Below, piece after piece: positions 1 to 6,899 of a stretch of DNA of 24,539 nt. The stretch is from Candidatus Gottesmanbacteria bacterium CG_4_10_14_0_8_um_filter_37_24. GTDB taxonomy: Bacteria; Patescibacteriota; Microgenomatia; 2-02-FULL-39-11. The notes under the pieces were generated by a model, which saw nothing but the letters and a program-made list of their open reading frames with translations, was not told the origin of the DNA and searched no databases. Made by a program: the position numbers and the translations under genes. The stretch is taken from NCBI GenBank assembly GCA_002785215.1, contig PFMK01000020.1:1-24539 (forward strand), read 5' to 3'. Every line of letters starts with the position of its first letter. Within the stretch, counting starts at the first letter, position 1.

Positions 1-7
1 GATTATT

Positions 8-132
8 TGACTCCGGTTGAGTATGCTGTCAAAACCTTCGAAGTGTCACCTATGTGGGCGTCGCGCACAAAAATTTGACAGAATTTGGTATAATAATAAG
101 ATAATATAAAATAAAGCGCTTGACCGGAGTCA
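8..132. repeat. Inverted repeat flanking the his leader promoter
   Basis: Bases 8-17 are the exact reverse complement of 123-132 (10 bp). With two G-T pairs the match extends to 8-20/120-132. The arms lie on either side of the promoter, and the right arm overlaps the T-box Stem I and its CAC specifier. If a transcript began upstream of base 8, this pairing would hide the specifier. It could equally be a DNA-level operator or chance. The rest of 1-74 shows no gene that I can support. Confidence 0.35.
75..105 (+). promoter_or_regulatory. Promoter of the T-box/tRNA-His/his operon
   Basis: A perfect -35 TTGACA lies at 75-80. Candidate -10 boxes are TAAGAT at 97-102 (16-bp spacing) and GATAAT at 100-105 (19-bp spacing). 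An alternative is an extended -10, TGGTATAAT, at 86-94, which has no good -35. All options start transcription at about 101-112, a few bases before T-box Stem I at 115. This supports a leader that really begins with a very short Stem I. The exact -10 is uncertain. Confidence 0.6.
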
Positions 133-249
133 CGATCCGGGAGCTGAAGGTCAAAATACCTTACGGAAGTTGAACCGAAAAAATACAACAATCGATGTCG
201 CGTCAGCGGAGTCGATCTGAGAGCCCCGATTAAATCGGGGAAAAAGGAT

Positions 250-273
250 GGGACCGCGGAGGTCTCTTTTTTT
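250..273 (+). terminator. T-box terminator 1 (embedded in the T-box motif)
   Basis: A six-bp stem, 250-255 with 261-266 (one G-T pair), has a GCGGA loop and is followed directly by seven T (267-273). Its 5' arm takes up most of the UGGGACC bulge that binds the tRNA acceptor end. It therefore cannot coexist with the antiterminator. It is additional to the canonical terminator that follows. Confidence 0.65.
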
Positions 274-332
274 AGGCCTTCGTTCCTAAATCATTATTTG
301 ATAATGGTTTGAGAACGAGGGCTTATTTTTTT
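274..332 (+). terminator. T-box terminator 2 (canonical)
   Basis: A long hairpin: 276-285 pairs with 313-322 and 288-296 pairs with 302-310 around a TTTGA loop, about 19 bp in total with two G-T pairs. It is followed by seven T at 326-332. Its 5' arm contains 277-287, the 3' strand of the antiterminator, which is the classic T-box terminator/antiterminator switch. When the antiterminator forms, this hairpin loses its 5' arm. Confidence 0.85.
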
Positions 333-378
333 GGAAAAAATTTGATTTTTGAGATTTGATCTGTGAATTTTCTTACGT

Positions 379-451
379 GGTGGCCGTAGTTCAATGGTAG
401 AACATTGGCCTGTGGAGCCAAACGTTGGGGGTTCAAGTCCCCTCGGTCACC
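379..451 (+). tRNA. tRNA-His (anticodon GTG)
   Basis: Cloverleaf: acceptor stem 380-386/444-450 with one G-U pair, D stem 389-392/400-403, anticodon stem 405-409/417-421 with anticodon GTG at 412-414, five-nt variable loop, and T stem 427-431/439-443 with loop TTCAAGT. G379 is the His-specific G-1 and C451 is discriminator C73; together they are the identity pair read by HisRS. CCA is not encoded. The gene lies 47 bp after terminator 2 and about 50 bp before hisG. I see no convincing promoter in 333-378, so it is probably transcribed only by readthrough of the T-box and released by RNase P/3' processing. This is the tRNA whose charging the leader senses. Confidence 0.95.
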
Positions 452-502
452 CTAATATGGTTATGAGTTATTAGTTATTGGTTATAAATTAATGCGCATA
501 TT

Positions 503-1363
503 ATGACAAAAATATACGGTAATATGATTAAGCTTGCTATCCAGAAGGACGGGCGTTTGACAGCGGAAACGCTTGATTTCCTGTGGAAAGCAGGTCTTGA
601 TTTTGAGGTTTCGAAACAGAGATTACTCTCTACCTGCAGGAATTTTCCCTTGGAAATATATTTTATCCGGGATGATGATATTCCCAATTATATCGGTTCA
701 AAAATTGTAGATCTAGGTATTATCGGTCAGAATATCCTGTTTGAGAAAAGACCAAAAGTAAAAAAACTGCTGAATCTCCGCTACTGTTTTTGTTCACTAG
801 TAGTTGCGGTTCCCAAGGATTCAAACATAAAAACAGTTAGTGATTTAAACAGTTTGAGGGTTGCCACTTCATACCCGGAATCAGCAAAAATCTTTTTCGA
901 TAAATACAATCTTAAAGTCTCTATTGTAACTATTAACGGCTCTGTGGAAATTGCGCCCAATCTGGGTTTTGCAGATGCCATAGTTGATTTATCTTCAAGT
1001 GGCAGTACTTTAGCTATGCAGGAATTGAGGGTGGTTTCTAATATATTTGATTCCGAGGCGGTGCTGATAGCTGACCCTTTATACTTAAAAAGTCCAAAAT
1101 CGGGATTAGTAGAGCAGCTTATATCGAGATTTAAATCCGTCTTGTCCGCGAAACAATACAAACTGGTTATCATAAATTCCGCCCAGAATATTCTTCCAAA
1201 ATTATATAAATTTTTTCCGTATTTAAAAAGAAATCAGTTGAGTAAATCTGTAAATATACAAACGGTAATAAAAGAAGATTTGCTTTGGGAATCTATTCCA
1301 AGACTAAAGAAACTTGGAGTAAAAGATATCTATATTTTACCGATAGAAAAAATTATTAGTTAA
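503..1363 (+). CDS. hisG: ATP phosphoribosyltransferase, long form
   Basis: Catalyses the first step of histidine synthesis, joining ATP and PRPP to give phosphoribosyl-ATP. At 286 residues it is the long, single-chain form: a type-II periplasmic-binding-like catalytic part (about 8-210) with the family-typical QKDGRL start, and a C-terminal HisG_C regulatory domain (about 212-286) ending in LGVKDIYILPIEKI. Long forms are normally feedback-inhibited by histidine through the C-domain and need no HisZ; no hisZ is seen here. The start is uncertain: ATG at 503 has no clear ribosome-binding site, whereas ATG at 524 gives MIKLAIQKDGRL, matching the usual family N-terminus, and may be the real start. 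First protein gene of the operon, 13 bp before hisD. Confidence 0.93.
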   Translation: MTKIYGNMIKLAIQKDGRLTAETLDFLWKAGLDFEVSKQRLLSTCRNFPLEIYFIRDDDIPNYIGSKIVDLGIIGQNILFEKRPKVKKLLNLRYCFCSLVVAVPKDSNIKTVSDLNSLRVATSYPESAKIFFDKYNLKVSIVTINGSVEIAPNLGFADAIVDLSSSGSTLAMQELRVVSNIFDSEAVLIADPLYLKSPKSGLVEQLISRFKSVLSAKQYKLVIINSAQNILPKLYKFFPYLKRNQLSKSVNIQTVIKEDLLWESIPRLKKLGVKDIYILPIEKIIS

Positions 1364-1376
1364 AAATAAGGAAAAC

Positions 1377-2666
1377 ATGAAAATCATAAAACTTAAAAAT
1401 TTACCAGCAATAGAATATCAGAGAATAATTAAACGTGCTTCCGGAAAATTACGGGAAATAATTCCCCTTGTGGAAAAAATAATATACGATGTCAGATTGG
1501 CAGGGGATAATGCGATTTACGAAAAATACCAGGAGAGATACGGGAAAGCTTGCTATCAGTCTGTATTTGTATCAGGTGAAGAGATAAAAGAAGCATATAA
1601 AAAGGTATCCAGAGACTTCATTTCCACGATAAATCAGATGATAAGAAACATAACCATGGTGCATGAAGCCCAATTACGGACAAAAAAAGATTCTGTTATT
1701 GAACCATTAGAAGGAATAAAAGTTTGGAGGGAATGGCGTCCAATTGAAAAAGTTGGTTTATATATTCCCGGAGGGAAGGCAATATATCCGTCGTCAGTTC
1801 TAATGAGTACAATACCTGCCAAAATAGCAGGTTGCAGGGAGATTGTGATGTGTTCTCCGCCGAAGGAGAGGGGTGAGATTCCTTATCCGACCTTAGTTGC
1901 AGCTGATATGGTTGGAATTAAGAAAATTTTTAAAGTTGGAGGTCCGGAAGCAATTGCCGCACTTGCCTACGGAACAGAAAGCATACCAAAAGTTTATAAA
2001 ATATTCGGAGCGGGAAATTCATATGTGACTGCAGCTAAATTACTTTCCCTTTCTGAAGTGGCTGTAGACATGCCGGCCGGACCATCCGAAGTGCTAATTA
2101 TTGCTGATGAGACAGCCAATCCGGCTTTCATTGCCGCTGATTTGCTAGCGGACGGGGAACACGGGAATGATTCTGCCTGTGTGCTTCTCACGACATCAAA
2201 AATAATTGCTTTGGAGGTTGTTGCCGAGTTGGAGAAACAACTACTTAATCTGCCGACGGCAAAATATATAAAAGAATCACTTGCTAAATATGGATTAATA
2301 GTATTAGTTGATTCAATTAAAGAGGCCATAAATTTTGCAAACGAATACGCTCCGGAACATTTGGAGTTGATGGTTAAAAATCCGGAAAAAATAATAAATA
2401 AAATTCTAAATGCAGGGTCAGTATTCTTAGGAGACTGGACCAGTAAATCTGCCGGTGATTACGCAACCGGTGCAAATCACGTACTGCCTACAGGAGGAAC
2501 GGCAAAAATGTATCCGCCCCTTGGGGTTGACGCATTCGGAAAGTGGATGCAGGTACAAAAATGTACGAAAACAGGATTAAAAAATATAAAACAAACGGTT
2601 GAAACAATTTCAGAAGTAGAGCAATTACCAGCTCACAAAAACGCAACAAGCATAAGGTTTTTATAA
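1377..2666 (+). CDS. hisD: Histidinol dehydrogenase
   Basis: Zn-dependent enzyme that oxidises L-histidinol twice with NAD+ to L-histidine, the last two steps of the pathway. The 429-residue length is normal. Visible family blocks include YIPGGKAIYPSSVLM, a GGPEAIAALAYGTESIP segment, GAGNSYVTAAK, DMPAGPSEVLIIAD, the LLADGEHGNDS zinc/active-site region, EYAPEHLELM and ANHVLPTGGTAK. An AAGGA ribosome-binding sequence lies just before the ATG. It sits between hisG and hisC with short gaps, so it is clearly co-transcribed. No active-site loss is obvious from the motifs. Confidence 0.97.
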   Translation: MKIIKLKNLPAIEYQRIIKRASGKLREIIPLVEKIIYDVRLAGDNAIYEKYQERYGKACYQSVFVSGEEIKEAYKKVSRDFISTINQMIRNITMVHEAQLRTKKDSVIEPLEGIKVWREWRPIEKVGLYIPGGKAIYPSSVLMSTIPAKIAGCREIVMCSPPKERGEIPYPTLVAADMVGIKKIFKVGGPEAIAALAYGTESIPKVYKIFGAGNSYVTAAKLLSLSEVAVDMPAGPSEVLIIADETANPAFIAADLLADGEHGNDSACVLLTTSKIIALEVVAELEKQLLNLPTAKYIKESLAKYGLIVLVDSIKEAINFANEYAPEHLELMVKNPEKIINKILNAGSVFLGDWTSKSAGDYATGANHVLPTGGTAKMYPPLGVDAFGKWMQVQKCTKTGLKNIKQTVETISEVEQLPAHKNATSIRFL

Positions 2667-2677
2667 GGAAAATAATT

Positions 2678-3778
2678 ATGAAAAAAATGAAATATCAAGA
2701 CTATTATTCTAATGTGGCAAATAAAATAAGCCCTTATCAATGGGAAGAGGGTATACCTTCTAATGCTCTTCGGTTCGATACCAATACTTTACCCTTTCCT
2801 CCGTCCTGTCTTCCCGAATTTTTCAAAAAAATAAAGAATGATTGTCCGATTAATGATTATAATGATCCAAAATATTCGAAATTAAAATATTTAGTTGCAG
2901 ATTGTGAAAAAGTAGAACCAAATATGATTTCTATCACAAATAGTGGTGATGAAGCGATAGACGTCTTAGCAAAAACATTCTTCAATCCTGGCGATAATTT
3001 TCTTGTTACTCCTCCTTCCTATGAAATGTTTACATTACAATGTTTAATCAATAACGGAAACCTGATAGAGTCTCCTTTATTGGATAAAACATATGATGTT
3101 AACTATAAAGACATAATTGAAAAAAGCAGAAGTAAAAAGATTAAAATCATCTTTTTATGTAATCCCAATAATCCTACCGGAACAGTAATCAAGATTAATA
3201 CTATCGAAGAAATAATCAATAAATCCGGCAGTATAGTTGTAGTGGATGAAGTATACAGAGAGTTTTATGGAAAATCATCAGTTCAGTTATTGAAAAAATA
3301 TAATAATTTAGTCATTCTTAGAAGTTTTTCAAAATTTGGGGCGATTGCCGGGGTAAGAGTAGGTTATCTTATCTCAAACCCGGATTTAACTTTGAAGTTC
3401 GAAAATATACGGTTACCGTTAGGTGTAGGTTATCTTTCGTGCAAATTAGCTGAATACGTATTGAAGTATGACAAAGCAGGTATGAGAAAACAAATTGAAA
3501 TGATCAAACTTGAAAGGAAAAAACTATCAGAAGAATTTTCAAAAATTGGATTTACCGTCTTACCTTCTTATGCGAATTTTCTTCTAGTAAAAATTGGTAA
3601 AAATGCAGAAAAAATCTGTGGAAAATTAAAACAAAAAGGAATAATTATACGCGATAGAAGTAAAAAGAAATATCTGGAAGGTTGTGTAAGAATAACGGTA
3701 AAAAGTAATAAGGAAAACATGTTTTTAATAAAAGCGATAAAGGAGGTACTCAATGAAGAAGAAAAGAAGATTATTTGA
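2678..3778 (+). CDS. hisC: Histidinol-phosphate aminotransferase
   Basis: PLP-dependent fold-type I aminotransferase that converts imidazole-acetol phosphate plus glutamate to histidinol phosphate. The 366-residue protein has NPNNPTGT (162-169), the PLP-contacting D190 and Y193 (VVDEVYREFYG), the Schiff-base lysine K219 in RSFSK, and the phosphate/substrate arginine in GVRVGY. AAGGA lies upstream of the start; a second in-frame ATG three codons on is possible. Its 3' end overlaps hisK by 26 bp. The strong ribosome-binding site for hisK lies inside the hisC coding sequence, which suggests translational coupling. Confidence 0.95.
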   Translation: MKKMKYQDYYSNVANKISPYQWEEGIPSNALRFDTNTLPFPPSCLPEFFKKIKNDCPINDYNDPKYSKLKYLVADCEKVEPNMISITNSGDEAIDVLAKTFFNPGDNFLVTPPSYEMFTLQCLINNGNLIESPLLDKTYDVNYKDIIEKSRSKKIKIIFLCNPNNPTGTVIKINTIEEIINKSGSIVVVDEVYREFYGKSSVQLLKKYNNLVILRSFSKFGAIAGVRVGYLISNPDLTLKFENIRLPLGVGYLSCKLAEYVLKYDKAGMRKQIEMIKLERKKLSEEFSKIGFTVLPSYANFLLVKIGKNAEKICGKLKQKGIIIRDRSKKKYLEGCVRITVKSNKENMFLIKAIKEVLNEEEKKII

Positions 3779-4616
3779 TTATCACACACAGACCATCGAG
3801 CATGGTATGAACAAACAATTATTGATTAAAGAAACGGTAAAAGCGGCAATAGATCGAAAATTAACAGCCATTTGTCTGACGGATCATTATCCTTTACCTT
3901 TGGATTTTGTAGATTCAACTCATGATGACAGGGTTTATTACCCTGACTATTTAGAAACATTTACCATAATACAAAAAAAATATAAAGGGGAAATTGAAGT
4001 CCTTTTAGGAGCAGAATTTGATTGGTTTTCCCAATACACGGAGTGGATAAGAAAAGAGATAAATAAATATCCTTTCGATTATGTCATTGGATCAGTACAT
4101 TATTTAGGAGCAATAAAGGACGATGATGGGGAACGAATTTTTTGTCATGATTTTTCAAAAGAGGAATTTATGAAAGGATTTAGATATTTTAAGGAAATTA
4201 AAATCATTGTCAAAAAATATTATAAGGAAGTAAGAAATATGGTTAATTCAAAATTATTCGATGGAGTTGGACATCTTGATCTTATTAAAAAATATAATGA
4301 TGGAGGTTTGTTTGATGAAAATGACAAGTGGTATAAAGATGCGGTTATAGAAACATTGAATATCATTGCTTCCTCCGGGATGGTTATGGAAATAAACACT
4401 GCCGGCTTGGATAAACCATGTAAGGCGCAATACCCAAGTTTCTGGATAATAAAAGAGGCTTATGAAAGAAGTATCCCAATCACTATTGGATCTGATGCTC
4501 ATGTACCGAAAAATATAGGAAAAAATCTGGACAAAGCGGTGCAATTAGCACAAAAAGCAGGATATAAAAAGTTAGTAAGATTTGTAAAAAGACGAAAAAT
4601 TGAGGTAAATATATGA
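3753..4616 (+). CDS. hisK: Histidinol-phosphatase, PHP family
   Basis: Dephosphorylates L-histidinol phosphate to histidinol. The 287-residue PHP-domain protein resembles HisJ/HisK, not the HAD-type HisB phosphatase. Metal-ligand motifs seen: DYHTQT (H11, Q13), TDHYPLP (D44, H45), GAEFDW (E88), GSVHYL (H116), GHLDLI (H174) and GSDAHVP (D248, H250). The second residue of the usual HxH motif is Gln, an unusual change at a metal ligand; all others are present. The start is firm: AAAGGAGGT at 3739-3747 sits five bases before the ATG and is the strongest ribosome-binding site in the operon. The stop overlaps the hisB start as ATGA. Confidence 0.9.
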   Translation: MKKKRRLFDYHTQTIEHGMNKQLLIKETVKAAIDRKLTAICLTDHYPLPLDFVDSTHDDRVYYPDYLETFTIIQKKYKGEIEVLLGAEFDWFSQYTEWIRKEINKYPFDYVIGSVHYLGAIKDDDGERIFCHDFSKEEFMKGFRYFKEIKIIVKKYYKEVRNMVNSKLFDGVGHLDLIKKYNDGGLFDENDKWYKDAVIETLNIIASSGMVMEINTAGLDKPCKAQYPSFWIIKEAYERSIPITIGSDAHVPKNIGKNLDKAVQLAQKAGYKKLVRFVKRRKIEVNI

Positions 4617-5203
4617 ATAGAATTTCAAAAATAACTAGAAAAACGAAGGAAACGGATATATCAATAAAATTAAATATCGATGGGAATGGAGATTTTGAAA
4701 TTGACACGCCAATAGGTTTTATGAAGCACATGTTGGAGCTTTTTTCAAAACACGGGCTATTTGATCTGGAAGTAAAAGCATCCGGTGATATGAGTGTCGA
4801 TGAACATCATTTAGTTGAAGACACTGGAATTGTTTTAGGCCAGGTTTTTGATAAATCCTTGAGTGACAAAAAAAGAATTAATCGTTATGGCTTTTTTATA
4901 CTACCGATGGATGAAGTAATCTCTACGGTAGCAGTAGACCTGTCAGGTAGATATGCTTTTTGTTTTAAGTGTGATTTTTCAAGAGATAGAGTGGGTGATT
5001 TACCAACTGAGCTAATCTATGATTTTTGGAATGCGTTTGCACAAAATGCGAAAGTTAACTTATACATTAAGGTTGAAAACGGGCGAAACGACCATCATAA
5101 AATAGAAGCTATTTTCAAAGCGTGTGCAAAAGCTTTAAGGATGGCTTGTGAAATAGATGAAAAATTAAAAAAAGATATTCCATCGACGAAAGGCATATTA
5201 TGA
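4613..5203 (+). CDS. hisB: Imidazoleglycerol-phosphate dehydratase
   Basis: Mn-dependent dehydratase converting imidazole-glycerol phosphate to imidazole-acetol phosphate. At 196 residues it is the monofunctional form, consistent with a separate hisK phosphatase. Both metal-binding repeats are visible: DEHHLVED (H65, H66, E69) and NDHHKIEAIFKA (H161, H162, E165). The N-terminal GFMKHMLELFSKHG block is also typical. It starts in an ATGA overlap with hisK, preceded by GAGG, and ends in an ATGA overlap with hisH. Confidence 0.96.
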   Translation: MNRISKITRKTKETDISIKLNIDGNGDFEIDTPIGFMKHMLELFSKHGLFDLEVKASGDMSVDEHHLVEDTGIVLGQVFDKSLSDKKRINRYGFFILPMDEVISTVAVDLSGRYAFCFKCDFSRDRVGDLPTELIYDFWNAFAQNAKVNLYIKVENGRNDHHKIEAIFKACAKALRMACEIDEKLKKDIPSTKGIL

Positions 5204-5814
5204 TTGTCATAATTGATTATGGATCAGGAAATTTAGGAAGCGTAGCCAATTCTATGGTAAGAATAGGCCTGCGGTATAAAATTTCTGGTAATGCTTCTGT
5301 ATTAAAAAAAGCCCGGATGCTGATCTTACCGGGAGTTGGTGCAGCCAAAAAAGGTATGTCAAATTTGAAAGCAAGAAAGCTTGATCAGGTAATTATTGAA
5401 GAAATAAGAATTGGAAAACCCTTTTTAGGAATTTGTTTGGGTATGCAACTTCTTTTTGAAAGAAGTGAAGAAGGGAACGTAGAATGCTTGGGAATATTTG
5501 AGGGTGAGGTAATAAAATTTAAGAAAGAAAGAAAAATTCCTCAAATTGGATGGAATAATGTAGCCAAGGTACAATTTCATAATTTTAAAATAAAAAAAAT
5601 ATTTAGCGACATCCCCGATAATAGTTATTTTTATTTTGTAAATAGTTATTATTGTCTACCAAAAGATAAATCAATAATTGCAGGAATAAGCAAATATGGA
5701 GAGAGACTCGTCAGTGTGATTGTTAAAGACAATATTGTAGCCACACAATTTCACCCGGAAAAAAGCGGACAAGCGGGTATGCAGTTTTTAAAAAATTGGA
5801 GAAATTTATGTTAA
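5200..5814 (+). CDS. hisH: Imidazole glycerol phosphate synthase, glutaminase subunit
   Basis: Class I glutamine amidotransferase that supplies ammonia to HisF. The 204 residues hold the nucleophile Cys79 in GICLGMQLLF, His185/Glu187 in QFHPEKSG completing the triad, and the oxyanion-strand PGVGA. It acts as a HisH-HisF heterodimer. The start overlaps the hisB stop (ATGA) and the stop overlaps hisF by 7 bp. hisA usually lies between hisH and hisF; here there is no room for it. Confidence 0.95.
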   Translation: MIVIIDYGSGNLGSVANSMVRIGLRYKISGNASVLKKARMLILPGVGAAKKGMSNLKARKLDQVIIEEIRIGKPFLGICLGMQLLFERSEEGNVECLGIFEGEVIKFKKERKIPQIGWNNVAKVQFHNFKIKKIFSDIPDNSYFYFVNSYYCLPKDKSIIAGISKYGERLVSVIVKDNIVATQFHPEKSGQAGMQFLKNWRNLC

Positions 5815-6566
5815 CAAAAAGAATTATTCCCTGCCTTGATATGACAGAAGGTAAAGTGGTAAAAGGCGTACGATTTATTGATTTTCGTGACGCAGGTGAT
5901 CCTGTCGTATTGGCAAAAAGATATGACATGGAAGGGGCGGATGAATTAGTATTTCTTGATATTACAGCTACGGTTGAAAACAGAGGCATATTAATGTCAG
6001 TGGTCAGTAACACTGCCAGAGAGGTGACAATCCCATTTTCCGTTGGGGGGGGAATAAGGACAGTGGAAGATATGAGGATGATTTTGAAAGCCGGTGCAGA
6101 TAAAGTATCTGTAAATACCGGTGCTTTCAAAAATCCCGAATTAATTACCCGCTGTGCGGAGGAGTTTGGTAGTCAGTGTGTAGTATTATCTTGTGATGCC
6201 AAAAAAGCAGAAAATGAGCGATGGAATGTATATATTCATGGTGGAAGAACGGATACGGGAGCATCAGTAATTGAATGGGTGAAGAGGGCTGCGGCGCTTG
6301 GCGCAGGAGAAATTCTTCTTACCAGTATTGACAGTGATGGGACGAAAAATGGGTTTGATGTTGAGTTGACCAGAAGAATTACCCAAGCGGTAAATATACC
6401 CGTAATCGCTTCAGGGGGAGCCGGCAGTCTGCAGGATTTTGCAGATATCTTAACCATCGGTGGAGCTGATGCGGCTCTTGCAGCCTCTCTATTTCATTTT
6501 AATGAATTAACGATAAAGAAAGTAAAAAATTATTTATCAAATAAAAATATAAGAATAAGGAATTAA
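5808..6566 (+). CDS. hisF: Imidazole glycerol phosphate synthase, cyclase subunit
   Basis: (beta/alpha)8-barrel cyclase that uses ammonia from HisH to turn PRFAR into imidazole-glycerol phosphate and AICAR. From the ATG at 5808 the protein is 252 residues and begins MLTKRIIPCLDM, the standard family N-terminus with catalytic Asp11. The second catalytic Asp is in the SCDAKK block. The phosphate-binding loops (VGGGIRT, ASGGAGS) and the TSIDSDGTK loop are present. A GGAG at 5798-5801 supports this start; an in-frame TTG at 5796 would add only four residues and is less likely. It is HisF and not HisA, judged by the start motif and the LTSID.DGTK block. Confidence 0.95.
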   Translation: MLTKRIIPCLDMTEGKVVKGVRFIDFRDAGDPVVLAKRYDMEGADELVFLDITATVENRGILMSVVSNTAREVTIPFSVGGGIRTVEDMRMILKAGADKVSVNTGAFKNPELITRCAEEFGSQCVVLSCDAKKAENERWNVYIHGGRTDTGASVIEWVKRAAALGAGEILLTSIDSDGTKNGFDVELTRRITQAVNIPVIASGGAGSLQDFADILTIGGADAALAASLFHFNELTIKKVKNYLSNKNIRIRN

Positions 6567-6569
6567 TAG

Positions 6570-6899
6570 ATGAAAAAATTTGTTGATTTTTCCAAAGGAT
6601 TAATCCCGGCAATTATTCAGGATTATCAAACAAAAGAATTCTTAATGTTGGGATACATGAATGAGGTGTCTTTAAAGAAAACTATTAACAGTGGTTTTGT
6701 TTGGTTTTGGAGTAGAGAAAGAAAAACATTATGGATGAAGGGAGAAATGTCCGGGAATAAATTAAAAGTGGATAGTATTAAGACTGATTGTGACAATGAT
6801 GCCTTACTGATACAAGTAGAATTAATAGGCCGGTTTGTCTGCCATAAAGGTAAAAGAAGTTGTTTTAATAATAGATTGGATATAAAGAAAATATTATGA
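6570..6899 (+). CDS. hisI: Phosphoribosyl-AMP cyclohydrolase
   Basis: Zn/Mg-dependent hydrolase that opens the adenine ring of phosphoribosyl-AMP (third step). It is a stand-alone 109-residue domain. Ligand motifs are TDCDNDALL (D73, C74, D75, D77) and CHKGKRSCF (C91, H92, C98), with the WFWSRERKTLWMKGE strand typical of the family. It lies 3 bp after hisF and overlaps hisE by ATGA. HisI and HisE are separate proteins, not the fused HisIE of enterobacteria. Confidence 0.96.
   Translation: MKKFVDFSKGLIPAIIQDYQTKEFLMLGYMNEVSLKKTINSGFVWFWSRERKTLWMKGEMSGNKLKVDSIKTDCDNDALLIQVELIGRFVCHKGKRSCFNNRLDIKKIL

Larger units (their letters stand above)
115..332 (+). promoter_or_regulatory. tRNA-His-sensing T-box riboswitch (transcriptional)
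   Basis: The T-box consensus is at 245-259 (AGGATGGGACCGCGG). Visible folds, in order: Stem I 115-117/143-145 plus 124-128/136-140, capped by a 7-nt loop with CAC (131-133), the only His codon in the leader. Stem II is 149-154/170-176 with an inner 160-162/167-169 helix. A IIA/B-type pseudoknot pairs 191-195/212-216 and 203-206/217-220. Stem III is 224-230/234-240. The antiterminator pairs 245-248 with 284-287 and 256-262 with 277-283 around the canonical 7-nt bulge 249-255. The bulge UGGG complements the CCCA end of tRNA-His, whose discriminator is C73. In this family uncharged tRNA pairs with specifier and bulge and stabilises the antiterminator. Downstream are tRNA-His and the his operon, as expected. 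The short Stem I is unusual, since most T-boxes carry a long one. Confidence 0.9.

Noticed and set aside
452..502. Separate promoter for hisG after tRNA-His
   Set aside because: TTATTG and TATAAA-like strings occur in this AT-rich gap but not at workable spacing, so I do not claim a promoter.
781..1173. 130-aa minus-strand open frame inside hisG
   Set aside because: Lies opposite a clear hisG sequence, has no recognisable motif or ribosome-binding site; a shadow frame.
5796..5807. TTG start for hisF four codons upstream
   Set aside because: The ATG at 5808 gives the conserved MLTKRIIPCLD start and has GGAG at a usable distance.
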